NCBI GenBank assembly: GCA_001642005.1
Contig: LWCA01000035.1
Span: forward strand, 1 to 64,000
Origin: Intoshia linei
Taxonomy: Eukaryota; Orthonectida; Rhopaluridae
Length of the DNA stretch: 64,000 bases
Direction of reading: 5' to 3'
The translations under genes and the position numbers were made by a program. Positions within the stretch are counted from its first letter, which is position 1; each line of letters opens with the position of its first letter. Below the pieces are notes generated by a model. That model ran no database searches and was not told the origin of the DNA. It worked only from the letters and a program-made list of their open reading frames with translations. Below are positions 11,801-28,400 of the stretch, piece by piece.

Positions 11801-12766
11801 AGTATAGCACACAATTAGTGATATAACAATAACAAAAATTTCGGCAGGTATAACTGTAAATTTATGATATTTGTGAGGAGAATATTTTCGAACAATATAG
11901 GTTATTATCCAATATGTGACAATCAAAATAAAACAGGAACAAGCATTAATAAAATCATTTTGATTAATTTCTCTGTTGATAAACTAGATAAAAATAAATG
12001 TACTTTTTTAAAAATAATATAACCATCTGATTCCATAAATAAGCTGTCAATTTGTAAATTTTGAATAATCCACTGTGAGCCGTATTGAAATTGTCTTGTA
12101 CCCTGATGGGAATAATGATTCCAAAAAAATATGGCAATTGGCTCCAAATTATGTGAACAGCTGTTCCAGCGAGAAACCCAATCTAAGACAAATGTAATGA
12201 ATTACATACAATGTATATCTCACTGTAAATGAATCGGATAACAGCTTTTCCACGATTTTCGATAGATGTAAAAAACTGGCTGCTATTTGAAACAAGCCGA
12301 CAAAAAATGTAATCGATACTGAAATTAAGAGGTTTGCGTTTTCCACAGAAGTATCATCAATAATTTGTTGAATTACATTGCTTTTGTTGTAAATGGATAT
12401 TGTTTCACCCACCATAATTCCAAGCAGGGCACTGGTTCCAAAAGAAATGTGTTTACATGTGCCAAAAATAGCATACACGAAAACTTGTACAATAGTTCCA
12501 ATTAAGGAATATATCGCGTGCTGTTTGACCAAAATTGAAAAAACTGAAAATTACATAATATATATTACCATAAACGTACTTAATGCATGCGATAAATGAA
12601 TAAAAGAAATTGTGACGCCGCAAATCACATCCAATGCTATAAATCGCTTCCATTTGTAATTTTTTAATTCTTCAATATACCGCAGAATGGTGAGAACCAC
12701 AAATGTAAACGGAGTAAAATAAACCGGTAGATTATATACACTTGGTTGAATTATATTTGACTTCAT
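8875..12766 (-). CDS. SLC26A11: SLC26 family sulfate/anion transporter (SLC26A11-like)
   Basis: Six exons on the minus strand (12766-12580, 12543-12224, 12182-12024, 11983-11572, 9722-9528, 9488-8875) join in frame to about 628 residues. The N-terminal half carries the SLC26 signature region (ALIFSILVKQHAIYSLIG, then FGTCKHISFGTSALLGIMVG), followed by many hydrophobic helices. MEMIGIGISNLISCFFGAFAGTA corresponds to the family segment around helix 8. The last exon ends in a short STAS-like domain (GVIDLSRNVYTDRQSVEFL). Expected role: anion (sulfate, chloride or related) transport at a membrane. Small introns are 36-41 bp, but intron 4 is 1.85 kb and holds several MITEs. The substrate cannot be told from sequence. 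SLC26A11 is the closest match I recall. Confidence 0.85.
9763..10205. mobile_element. Putative hAT-like MITE in SLC26 intron
   Basis: It starts CAGGGTTTCCCAATAGG and ends TTTTGGAACCACTG, matching the inverted hAT-type ends of other copies here. No clean 8-bp target duplication was found, so the limits are approximate. Confidence 0.5.
10853..11200. mobile_element. hAT-like MITE with 8-bp target duplication CTGTAGAG
   Basis: The 348-bp element starts CAGGGATCGACAACC and ends CCCGATTCTG. It is flanked by CTGTAGAG at 10845-10852 and 11201-11208. A reverse-oriented relative lies at 32211-32500. Non-autonomous: no coding sequence. Confidence 0.85.
11220..11510. repeat. Dispersed repeat, CAGAGC..GAATC-ended family, copy 1
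   Basis: This block of about 290 bp (shared landmarks: CTCTTCGGGACTTGACGAAAT near the left and GCCTCGAGCTTG near the right) recurs in reverse at about 15557-16005 and again at about 54895-55200. The right end reads GATTCGGCTCTG. Confidence 0.55.
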
Positions 12767-12923
12767 TGTAGAAAATAGAATATACTAGTAATCTAGCAAT
12801 TTAAATAAATACAATACATCTGTCTGCAGTTTAGCGAAATAATTAAATTTGAACAATATTAGTTAATTCGAGTTAACAACCTTTTATTACAATATCGTAC
12901 AAATATTACACAAACAATCTTAA

Positions 12924-13746
12924 TTATGTATTGGATTGTTCAAATTTAGCGTTCAGTTTGGAAACATAAATTTGCAATTTTCTGGATTGAGAAATCAAGT
13001 TATTTGTTATACTCTTGGTAAAATCTTCGGGTAGATTTTTTATTATTTCCTGTTTTTCCACTATTAACGCGTTAAATTCAGCTCGTTCATCTTTTGGTAG
13101 TTGTCTCATTTTTTCAGTTTCAGAACTTAACAGCATTGCTGCCTTAATTTTATTTTCTAATAAAGATTTTGCCACTAAATTTTAAAATATAATAAATTAT
13201 AAATATAAATTTACATGTGAAATCAATAAAATTGACAATAATTTCATTTTTGTACCGAACAGCTATATCTCGTGGTGTTTCGTTTCTGTCTCGTGTTTTG
13301 AATGTCTAATTGAATGATAAATTAATGAGAGCAAAATATACCAAATTGACATTATTCTGTGTCAGTAATTTTATACAATCCAATTGACCCCACACCACAG
13401 CCAAGTGGACAGCAGTATATCCCAATGAATTATAATAATTTATATCAATTTTTTCACATTTTAATAGTTCTTTTAAAATTTCACTTCTTCCTAATTGTCA
13501 ATTTAAAATTTATCATGTACAAAAAAATATTTTTATAAACAGCATTTTACCAAGCATGCATGACATCATTAAAGGAGTTTTAAAGTTATGTTCATCAACA
13601 TTGATTAAATCAATCTGTATTTTTTCGTATACGTCTTCCATTGTAGGATCGTAACTTAAAAGTTCAGCTAAACGATTCATGTCATTTTGCAAAACGCATT
13701 GCATGATTATATTTGAAGTTAAAGCGTTTGCTTCGGAAGTAGACAT
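12924..13746 (-). CDS. ANKRD45: Ankyrin-repeat protein, ANKRD45-like
   Basis: Four exons (13746-13551, 13490-13342, 13305-13215, 13174-12924) join in frame to 228 residues. Ankyrin-type repeats occupy roughly residues 50-150 (LGYTAVHLAVVWGQLDCIKLL is a typical unit). They are followed by ETPRDIAVRY and a helical C-terminus, the architecture of vertebrate ANKRD45, whose post-ankyrin helix is similar. The start is the first in-frame ATG (MSTSEANAL). ANKRD45 is linked to cilia and cell division in vertebrates, so the role here is inferred only from similarity. It lies 157 bp downstream of the SLC26 start, on the same strand. Confidence 0.7.
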
Positions 13747-14379
13747 TGATTTGTTTTCTGGTGAGTTTAACAATCCACAAAAATTGCTTAGTATCCACGA
13801 AACTCATAATAAAATATACCAAAAAAATATTATTGTAAATCAACAATTTCATTCTACATGTTTATATATTTACACAAAGAAAGGAGAAAAATAATACGTT
13901 ATATTAATGAACAACCAATTTAATTAGTTAATTAGAAATTTTAGTCAGAAGTCAGTCAAAACAAGATTTATTAAAATCGTTTACTTTGTAGTGTTTATAC
14001 ATAAATACAGATTCATCAATTTCGTATCAGGGTCTATTTTATAATCAATTTTTTTGTATTGGAAAAAACAATTCTGTAATTCAGTGTTGCATGTAAATCT
14101 AAATAAGATATATACATTTTATACTAAAACGAATAATTTACAGATAATGAATTAAAATGTATTTCATAATATTTAAACAAAGGTTAAATACAATACTTTG
14201 TATCAGCTGTTCCCAAATGTACAGAAAAGATTTGAAAAGTTAAATATACAAATATGTAAGTAAGATATAATACAAGCACAGGCTAATTCATCGTTAACGG
14301 AATAATCTATAATAAATTGAAAAAAATCTCATTCCAGAATTTTTTTGGAAAAATATGCTCGTTAACAAAACCTTATGAA

Positions 14380-14613
14380 AAAAATTCACTTAATCAAGCC
14401 ACAAAATAAAAAATCCAATTTTACCAACCCTCAATAAAAAATCCTCTTTTTCCAATATTTTTTTAAAAAACACGATTTTACTAAATCCTATGATGAAAAA
14501 ACTTTAATTTTTTCATCAATATTTTATATTTCATGTTTCCATTAGGGTTCATGAAAAAAAAAGAAATATTTTGAAATAATGATCCGTACATTATTTAAAC
14601 TGGGAACCACTGC
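14380..14613 (+). repeat. ACCAACCCT-family repeat, truncated copy
   Basis: It contains successive CCAATTTTACCAACCCT, TTTTTCCAATATTTTTTT and TTTTACTAAATCCTATGA-type units in the same order as 6960-7154 and 37690-37890, and ends in AAACTGGGAACCACTG. The left end was not found. Confidence 0.6.
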
Positions 14614-15366
14614 GTTAAAACAATGAAAGATGAAAATATTTTGGTATTCATTCCACTTAACTTATATTTGCAGGTAATTTCATTTCATATAATTAATAAT
14701 CAACCATTCTTATCATTATTAATTAAAAATAAAATAAAAATTTTTACGTATCTAAAACTTTTAATTTGAACCAAAAAAGCTTTAGTATAATTATGATACT
14801 ATATAGTCATTTTAAGTTAAACTTTAACGGAATATGTGTACTTCAGAAAAATTCACAGTCGGTTAATCAAGAATTTTTTCCGTTAACGAGTAAGTAGCCT
14901 GTATATATAAGCACTGTATGATATTTTGGTAATGTCTCTTAGAAATTACATTTTAACTGCGAAACATTTAATGTGAAATTTCCGGATTCGTTGTAAAAAA
15001 GTTGTCAATTTAAAAACAAGCTTTTTTACCGTAAATTAAAAAATAGACAGCAGAAAAATAGTGGTATCTCCAAAAGCCATCAAGTATAATTATCATAAAT
15101 AATATAAAATATTCATTTTTAATTCATAAATCAATCAGCATTATTAGAATATTAATCAAATTATTAAATTAAAAGAAATATTTACTTACTCTACATGATT
15201 ACTTCGATAGGGAGTATATTTATTGCTCAATAATGCTTGAAACTAAAAGATACTGCATAAAATAAAATTAACAAATATCTTAAACACCCGATCCATACTA
15301 CTATACAGATATATAAATTATACTAAGATTAAAGTGACATTATAAATCCAACACCTAGAAAATAAA

Positions 15367-15507
15367 ATATAGAGTCCGATTTTACCAATAAGACGAATAA
15401 TTTTGAACCTATAAAACATTGTTTCAATATTATCCCTAATGTTAACATGGCTTAAAGTTTCATGCCGTTTCAAAAAATGATTCCATTTAAATTCATAAGA
15501 CTGCCTA
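15367..15507 (-). pseudogene. Short transposase-like fragment (possible Tc5/jerky-type HTH)
   Basis: An open stretch of about 47 codons reads KWNHFLKRHETLSHVNIRDN, a pattern (W..F..RH..LS) reminiscent of the second DNA-binding HTH of pogo/jerky-type transposases. There is no start codon, and it lies next to a dispersed repeat. It could alternatively be a chance frame, or a distant 3' exon of PNKP. Confidence 0.3.
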
Positions 15508-15556
15508 ACTGGTTTATATGTAATCTAAGGCGACCATAAAAATAATTTTAGGACTA

Positions 15557-16005
15557 CAGGCCACTTGGCCGGGTCTACCATCATGAGGGCATACTTTTTC
15601 AACTTATTAATAGGTATTGGTGGAAAATTTTATGATGACCAATGCTATTTTCAACTGTTATTTATAATTTTTAGACAATAAACTACCGATTAAACAATGT
15701 GTAGATGTCCCATTTTTAAAAAATGTTCATAATTTTATAAATATAAATTGCCTACAATTTCCATCTGTGTCAGGACTACTAATGGATCTCCACGTCCCTG
15801 AGCCCGTTCCACATATCTCAGGGTCTTAACTAACTCTAATTATTAAGAATTAAATTATCTTATTATTAATTTAACATTTCAAATTAATTCACAAAATAGT
15901 TGATATTCAAGAATATAATTTTTTAAATGATCAATTTAGAAAAATGAGACCACAATTTACAAAAATTTCGTCAAGCCCCCTCACACGAAGAGGAGATTCA
16001 GCTCT
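15557..16005 (-). repeat. Dispersed repeat, CAGAGC..GAATC-ended family, copy 2 (reverse)
   Basis: Read on the minus strand it starts CAGAGCTGAATCTCCTC and continues with TTCGTGTGAGGGGGCTTGACG and a body matching 11220-11510. It abuts the 3' end of PNKP (stop at 16041). Confidence 0.5.
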
Positions 16006-16038
16006 GAGAAATCCGACTTAATTTGATTGAATCGTAAA

Positions 16039-18230
16039 TTATACGTTATGGTTGTGTTTTAAAATATCATCGTTAGCCAAAATTTGAATAGCTCTGCATA
16101 TTATGTTAAATTTGCGAGCTATCGATAACAGTCTAAAATAAATATAAAGAGACTAATATAATAAAAGTTTACTTTTTTACAATAATGACATCTGCCACAT
16201 TATGAACCACGACACTTTTTCCATTTTCGAGACTTTTAGAAATATTTTCTTCGACTTGAGAGATAAAGAAGGTATTCTAAACATAACTAAATAAAATATA
16301 AAATTTGAAAAGTAACCAAAATTGCATCATAATTGTTAAAATATTTTTGAATAATCGCAGTTTTTCCACCTAATAAGGCGTATATGTATATCCATAAAAT
16401 AGAAAAATTGTTAATTTGCACAATAAAATAACAATTAATGTAAATACAATAAATGTAATTTAAAAAAATGTAAATTTGATAGAAAATAATTACATTGAGG
16501 TGGACCAATAAGCAAAACAAGCTAATTAACAATTATTTAAACTAAATATACAAAAACCTCTAATTCTGTAGATAATATATCATATCTTTCGATAATTATA
16601 CTTTTTGGATCAAAGACATTTAAAATAAACTTATCAATTGGGCTTTTCAAAAAGTATTCCTCGGGGGTATAAAAATTTAAATTGAGATTCATAGCAAACT
16701 AAAATTTCAATATATTTTGTCATAGTATATAAACGATGCGATCGGCACAGGAATGATCTTTCTTTTTAATCAATGGATTTAAAAATCTTCCAGCCGAATC
16801 TAAGAATCAATATAACAAATATAAACTATTCAACCAATTATATTGTCATTAAATAAATCTATATGTAATATAAATACCTCCAACATAAAAGCTTTCTGAT
16901 GCATCAACTTTTTTATTAGGATATAACTAAATCATACTAAATAATTTAACAGCAACATTATATGTACCTTTTCGATAATATACTCCCACATTCCTGGCAG
17001 TGGTTTTCGAAAAACTGAATCTCCAGTCGAACACACAATCTAAAATTATTTAATAATAATTTTCACCATAATTACAGTACAAGGTACATCCAATTCAGTC
17101 AATATCTTTGTTAATTTTGTTTTGTAATTGTTTGAAGTCCACATTCCCATTGATATACCTTTCTATATAAATTTATCAAGTTTCAATTGTTACAAATTAG
17201 GTTAATTTTTAAAAGTAAATTAAAACGTTTGCATTGAAAGGATTTTATTTACCTGATTATTAAATATGATGATTTTGAAATTTTCTTGGTGCAATTCATT
17301 TAATTTTTTTTGTACATTATATTCTGCCAACAGTCTAAAAATTTAATAAAAATTAATGATATACTATATAATAACCCCATATTAAATCTATTTTAAAATT
17401 GGAAAAATTTAAAGGGTCCATTACACTATTGTTTATAACTTTAGAATTCACCAATATACTTAATTCTATAATCAAATGTTAGTTATTCATAATAATAACT
17501 TATTATTATTATTTTCTTTCATTTTTAATAAAAAGATACAAAATAGATTAATGTAGTGTTTCTCAACCTTTTTTACATTGGGTGCACTGGGAAGCAATTC
17601 AAAAATTTTGGTGCACAAGCAAGTAACAAAATAGAAAATGTTTATATTTTTTGCGTACTGGCAATATTCACTATAATATAAAATTATGCAGTAAAGTTGC
17701 AAATTTAAGAAAAAAAAGTTTTGGGTATAAAAATCAAAAAAAATATGATGTAACTGACCTATGAATCACATCACAGGCTGTGACTCTGTGAAATGGTACA
17801 TGTATATTATACAATGTATATATATAACTAGATTTCAATTTTTCGATGGTCACTGATGTTTTAGTTTGATTAGAAACACTGATTTACATTGTACAATGTA
17901 TCAGCAGTTCATTACCTCCAATCATTCGGTAAATTACTATAATTTCTTTTACTTTGTGTTGTTATTAATGTATTGTCCAAATCAAAAGAAGCAATCTAAA
18001 ATTCAGTATAGTTATAGTAATAAATAATACCTTTATAACATCTTCCGAACATGAATCAATAATTTCTTTCGGGTATCTATAATGCAAACATTCTAATTCA
18101 CCTCTAATATAAACGTCTGTCCAACCATTCGGTCTTTCACAAGAATTTATATTAAATTGGGTAAAATCAACATATTTTTGCATTAACGAATTTTGTTTAA
18201 TTTTCTTTACTGATTTTGAACTGTAAAATA
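16039..18230 (-). CDS. PNKP: Polynucleotide kinase 3'-phosphatase, FHA-less, degenerate kinase half
   Basis: Many small exons on the minus strand assemble into a PNKP-like protein. The phosphatase half has the HAD motif FDLDNTLIT (about 17990), FRKPLPGMWEY, SESFYVGG and KKDHSCADR followed by FAMNLNLNFYTPEEYFLKS. The kinase half begins with Walker A GPPQCGKT, split by an intron at about 16536. Downstream, the residues around the kinase catalytic Asp and the DNTNPD segment are not conserved (NTFFISQVE, HNVADV), and the protein stops early (KHNHNV, 16041). The N-terminal FHA domain is absent. The expected role is end-cleaning of DNA breaks, probably 3'-phosphatase only. The true start is uncertain: the first internal Met is at 18183, and the exon opens at about 18230 after an acceptor. 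Confidence 0.82.
17554..17881. mobile_element. hAT-like MITE inside a PNKP intron
   Basis: It starts TAGTGTTTCTCAACCTTTTT and ends TTTGATTAGAAACACTG, the same terminal type as 31659-32155. Flanks do not give a clean 8-bp duplication, so it is probably an old copy. Confidence 0.6.
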
Positions 18231-19481
18231 ACAATTTTATAACTATAAATACAATATTAAATGTAATGTAACGAGGTAGAGTCTTTATCAATAAAATAAA
18301 AATTCTATTCTGTGGATGAATATCTTGACTTTATCGATTAGTATGACAAAAAAGATGACTGATACTTAACTGAACAGTTAGAATCTATTTAATCATGTAT
18401 TTATTTAAAAAATCCATTAGATTAATATAATTAAATAGAAAACATTATGCACTGTATATCTGGTGGTCAAAAAAAATTGTAATTGAGATGAGTATGTCGC
18501 CATAAAATTAATATCAAAAGTTAAGCAGGCAGCAAAAATACATTGTTAGTATTATGAAAATAATTTATAAATTTGTTATTTCAAAACCAGTACCAATATA
18601 TTTACATTTTGGTAGTTACGTAATCCAAAAATTATATTATTTACTCACGTTCCAGTTTTCACTAATTTTTCTTAATTAATACAAAATTGTATATAAAACA
18701 AATACATACAGACAGGTAACATTTAGAAAAAAATAAAAAAATATATACTCATATCATTACAAGATAAAATTATAAATACCCAGAAAATCTACTTCGCTTC
18801 AATCCACTTTTAATTGTATTCATAAACTATATGCAATATACCAATGTTACGATATTTCTGTATAAATATATTGTAAGCCTTACAATGTAGGGTTTAATCA
18901 TTAATTATAACAATTATTGAACGAAAATTACAATTGAATTTGAATTCTAATTCGAAAGTTCTTATTTTCCGGTACGTTGTTATTGACAATATTCGAAAAG
19001 AGTTAGATGTATCTTGTAATGTTAGTTGAAAGTTCCCAATGGGAACTAGAAATTTGAATTTAAGTTTACATTTCTATTTTATATTTCTTTTTGCGCTTTT
19101 CAGAATAGTTTTGCACTTTATTTATTCATATTCTATACAATTTTGTTCAAACATTATTGTAAATCGCAAAAACTTTTCTGTAAAGTGCAAAAACAAATAT
19201 GAAAACACTGTAATTGACAAACAAAATATTGGTTATTTACATTTGTTAATATTATATGCATACTTTAACGATTGTTATCACCCCGTTCGTCAAAATGTTG
19301 AATATTGATTAAGGGACCGGGAAAACAAAAAGGCTGTTATATTAATGGATATTATTAAATATGGAATTAGAGGATAAATGCTTCATTTAAGTTTTAAAAA
19401 AACGGAATATTTAGATTTTTATAATTTTCAGTTGAATTGATCAACTTTATTTATATTTTATTTTCAATAAAGTTACAAAAA
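18231..19481. other. Intergenic, no gene seen
   Basis: Spacer between the 5' end of PNKP and ROMO1, which are divergent. It may hold a PNKP first exon and both promoters. The ORF near 19.0-19.3 kb has no recognisable family pattern. Confidence 0.45.
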
Positions 19482-19744
19482 ATGAGAGAGAAACCACAAG
19501 GTGCATCATGTTTTAGTCGAATAAAAATGGGATTTGCCATGGGATTTACAATTGGAATAACATCTGGGTTGTTGTTTGGTTCATTTTCATGTTTGCGGTA
19601 ATTTCTATTATGAATTAAATTTTAATTAATAACAGTCATGGATTACGTGGTAGGGAGTTAATTAGAACTGTCGGAACGAGTATGTTACAAGGAGGCGGAA
19701 CATTCGGAACTTTTATGGCTGTTGGGACAGGAATACGTTGTTGA
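19482..19744 (+). CDS. ROMO1: ROMO1 mitochondrial inner-membrane protein
   Basis: Two exons (19482-19597, 19636-19744) separated by a 38-bp intron encode 74 residues. The protein matches ROMO1 nearly end to end: [12 protein letters not shown], then [20 protein letters not shown] and a [18 protein letters not shown]-terminus. The family is about 79 residues, with one or two glycine-zipper membrane helices in the inner mitochondrial membrane. It modulates ROS and cristae and acts with the TIM23/YME1L import quality system. The start is the only ATG before the conserved block. Confidence 0.95.
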
Positions 19745-20189
19745 TAGTAAACAATATTTGATTGTAAATTTTCTATTATTCTTTGTACCATGTGTAATCT
19801 TTTAGATACAGAGGGCACAAAATAAATTTAAAATTTTCTGTCACGTACTAATTTTATTTATATGTCATGGCTCAGTTAAGTTAAACATTTGATGGACTGA
19901 AAGGCGATAAATTATCAAGGGTTATAGAATGAAATTTATACAGTCAAAAGTCAAATATCATAATTCGGAGTGTGTCGTTTGTTAATTTTATTCGTGCAAT
20001 CGTTAATTTTATAAATAGATAGTAACTCACACAGACATTGAATTTTATATAAGTAAAGGAAAAATGATATTTCAAATATAGCGGCAGGACTGAAATTGTC
20101 ATAAAAATTTCGACGAAAGAAGTTTACTCTTGTTTTATAATTATATGCTATGTAAATTTAATAAATATGAACATAGTATATAATTCATA

Positions 20190-24111
<3,922 letters not shown>

Positions 24112-25468
24112 CTAAACTTAAATTATTTTTTGTAAATATTTGTATTTTAGACGTAATTATATGGTTTATTTACACATATCAATGAAATTTTAAGGCTACG
24201 ACTAATATGAAAAGGATTAATTACAATTGCAACTAATTTATTAAAATAATTTACAGCTTTAATAAATATATATATATAATGAATAATAATGGAAATATCG
24301 ATTCTGATAAAAATGGATTACAACAATGACGTACAAAATCAAAAATCAATGTATTACACGAAAAATAGCTATATTTGTAAAATATAGTAATTAGCGTAAT
24401 CTATCATATTTAAATTTTAATTCAAATGTACAATCAGTATAATAACAACAAAATATTTCGCTTTTATTGTACGTTTTTAATTTTTTCTGAAATTTGTCCA
24501 AACCTGTCACGTTTCTTTTCGTTGTACTGGTATAAGATACTAGTTTAACTGTTGTGTACTTGATGTAAACCTTATCTAGCTTATATACATATTTATCTAT
24601 AGTAAATAACTGAATTTTAAAATGGCACGATCATATTTTTAGTTAAAGTAAATATTTTAATTTGACCAATATTACAAATAACTCTTTGTATGGAAAAAGC
24701 GCCGTGAGATTAAATGTTAAAATTTTCACTCCAAATTTGGTATATGTATTAGTGGATCCTATATTAATCATATCCAATTAAATAAATTAATTTTGATGTT
24801 AATTAAGAAATATAGAAATTTGCTCACAAAAACGTTAAAAAAAAGCTAAATGTTTTAACGGTCATTTTTCCTAAAAATATATTTTCTAGTGGTTTTTAAG
24901 TACTCTCTTCAGCGTAGTATAAGGTATTTCCAATAAAAATAATTTTTAGTAAAAAACGAACAGCTCTAATAGGGATAAATTGAAAAATACTAAAATTTTA
25001 ATACAAGAAATGAAGATTCTAAACAAAACCGATACAGGTTGTCGAAGATCATAGAAAAAAACATTCTAAAATCAGAATATGAAAAAAAATAAATTTTAGC
25101 CTGATCGGGACGAAAATTTTTTATAATTTTGAAATGTTTTTTGTGGTATGTTACTTATACAAAATAGGGATGGTATGCAAAATTAGTTTTTGAAATTCAA
25201 AAAAAAACTAAAATATAAGTTTCCCGTTATTATGAACAAACTAAGGAAATTGAAAATGACTTGAAATATTCAGTAAAATTATAAATTTTTATCAAGGTTT
25301 CAAAAATGGTGTTAAGGTAAGGTAAATCAACTGTCATATTTTAATTTTGCAAATTCGATTTTATTCAATTATATAAATTGTTGTTTTCATATATAAATAA
25401 TTTCCATTGCAATGGTTTAAAAAATAAAAATCAATTTATTACATAAATAACTATACAATTAAACCAAT
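24112..25468. other. Intergenic, no gene seen
   Basis: AT-rich spacer between the start of the decarboxylase and the 3' end of TEX2. No reading frame or repeat end was recognised. Confidence 0.5.
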
Positions 25469-28400
25469 CTATACATTTGAATTTTCATTAAATGTAAAGT
25501 CAGTTAGAATTGGTACCATGATATCATCCATATTGGGCAATACTAAAACTTTCTAAAAAAAATTAGTTTTCAAATATTCAAGAATGTACCTGGAATTCTT
25601 CTAATAATTTTTTTTCAATCCAATCTGTTATTAATGAGGTGTTTACAACTCTTTGGCCAACCTTAGGCTTAGCTTTGAATAATATGTTAGGACATTGAAG
25701 AAATGAGTACCTAAAATCATATAAAAAATAAATTATATATTTTAAGATTTAAACGGATACAGAAAATATTATAAATGGAAAACTGTTTTAAGAGTTATAA
25801 ATAGAAAAATAAAATAAATTATATCGCAGGGTTCCCATATCTTTTTAACCACTGAATTGTAATTTTTAATTAATTTTCTTTCGTGACACTACAAATATTC
25901 GAACAAACTAATCAACATTGAAAAATGATGAAAGTGTATCATAAATATATTATTATATACCTGTAAATGTTTATGAATTTTAACACAGAAATTGCGTAAA
26001 AATTAAAAAAATGATTCACTCGGATAAGGAAAATTATTATCATAAAAATATTAAAAAAATTATATTTGAAATAATGTTTAGTTTTCGATTCAATATAAAT
26101 TATGAGATGAAAAGTTTCGTCAATACCATTACTTTTAAGGTTATTTTAAAGAAAGATTGTTTTTCTAAAATACCATATTCTGCAAGTAGGTGGAGGTGGT
26201 ATATTTATCATAAGAACTCCATCAATACAATTGACTTCAACGTTGAGTCCTATACTTGTTTGAGATACACCCTCTATGGCCTTTTTAATAAACTTGTTAT
26301 CGGTGGCAGTTTGAAAATATTTCGATTTAGCCACTTTGTCTACGATTCTCATAAACGTTTTTCTAAAAATATTATATCAAAAATATTTTATATTACTTTT
26401 CAAGTTGACTTTTCATCAACCCTGAATCTTCTTTACTTCCTCCCAAACTACTGCCAGGTCCAGACTCATCCTCAGAACTAGCATCTATTCCAAACTCTAA
26501 ATCTTTTTGTACATTTTTAGATTCAAATTTTGTTTCTTCACACCTACATTTACTCTAATTTTAAAAGGAAATTTATTAATAAAATAACAAAATTAAAAGT
26601 ATAATATAAAACAGTTCAAATGTATTATTACTATCTGCAATTTATTGTTTGTAACACGGTTTATCACCCTAAAACGTGACCGTAAAGTGTCACTAAATAA
26701 AGTAAAGTCATAAACAAAAAATTATATTTGAGAAGACTTCATTATGATTTGAAATACTTGATGAATAGATATAGATTAATGGTTCTTCGCGACAGGCGAA
26801 TTTAATTTTTCGGTAATCTTACCACAATAAAATTTTGTTATACAGTGGATCTTCTCAAAAGTGAGCAGTTTTATTTAAAAACATTAATGGATACAGCTTG
26901 GTAAAATGAATAAAAATAGTATTGATAATGATTTGATGATAAATCAAAATAAATGTTTACCTTGATAAAAATATTTTAAAATATTTTTTCATAGCTTTTT
27001 AGTTCCCGTCCTCTTAAATTATTAAAAAATATAATGCTAGGAATTTCTTTTTAACATTTCCTAAGTACTCTTTTTGTCGATTGCATTTATGTCTCCAAGA
27101 TTTGAAATTATATTATTCAATTGCGTGTCAATGTTGATATAGTTTTTACTATCAAAATCATAAAAACTAAATTTTCAGTTTTAGTTTCAATTTTTTTCAT
27201 TTCCCAAAAATTTTCAAAACCCTTGAAAATGGCTGTGATAAATAATACATTACAAAAAAAATTACTAGACAAATTTCCAAATGTTATAATTATAAATAAT
27301 GAATATTAACGGTTTCATATCCAATGATTCATATATAAATCATTCAAAAATTATACTAAAATTTCAAATACAAAAAAGTATTTAATTTCAAAAATCGAAC
27401 CATATTTACTAAAAATCCAGTATTACCAACCCTAAAAAGAAAAAATCCAATTTTACCAACCCTTTAGGTAAAGTTCTATTTTTACCAACTATTGCATGCG
27501 ATTCTAAAACACGCTCTCTTATCATTTTGGGTATTGAATTAAATTGCTGGATGTAAACATGAAATTACATTTAGCTTCCAAAATTATAATTTTTAAGACA
27601 AGTTTTTTGCATTATATAAAATGTTATTACCTTTACCCTTACTTAATTGAAAAAGTGTATATTTTATGTATTGTTTGGGTTACTCTGAATTTATATAAAT
27701 GTATTTAATTATTACTATTTATTTTTATTTAATTTATTTAACGCAAGGATTATAAAATTGCATCAAATATTTCATAAAAGATCAAAAATATTCCACTTTA
27801 AAAACTAATAATTGTTCAAGTTTTAATAATAAATAAAAATGGAATTTTTCCTAAAGGGTTGATAAAACTGGATTTTTTCTTAAGGGTTGGTTTATGTATG
27901 GCTTTAAACTTAAGCTCTAGTACAAAATTTGATAATAAATAATTTTTTAAATGTTTTTGATATAAATTTCAAGTGGTTTTAAAAATAAAAAACAAGCAAA
28001 ATCAATAAAATAAACAAATTTTTTTTAAAAAAATTAAAATAAAAAGGAAAAATGTGAAACCTTTAATAACTAGCAGGTTGGTAAATTTCCACATTACAAA
28101 AACTATCATTTCTAGATAAATATTTTTTACACTTACATTTATTTCACACTTCAAGCTAAATTTCAGCTGAAACAAGTTAAAAATGTAAAACAAGCCTCAA
28201 AATTTATACAAATTTCGTTTTTTAATAATAATGCATGTTTTGTTTAATATTTTATATCTATAATTTAGATATTCAATAGACGATTAATAATATTATATTA
28301 TTAAAAATAGACACTTTGTACTGATATATTATACCTTCAAAAAATTTGACATTTGATAGTCAGTAGAGAGTTCAGTGAAAAAATATCATTTTTAATGAGC

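Larger units (their letters stand above)
13747..16038. other. Intergenic gap, repeat-bearing
   Basis: It holds the ACCAACCCT-type repeat at about 14380-14613, a short transposase-like reading frame at about 15367-15507 and a dispersed repeat at 15557-16005. No host gene was recognised. Confidence 0.55.

Noticed and set aside
15367-15507. Missing C-terminal exon of PNKP
   Set aside because: The resemblance to the PNKP C-terminus is weak, the W..F..RH..LS pattern fits a transposase HTH better, and no convincing splice pair was found. Not fully excluded.
26146-26352. Separate small gene starting MRIVDKVAKSKYFQ
   Set aside because: It is an internal exon of TEX2: flanking splice sites keep phase, and the order matches the SMP region of the family.
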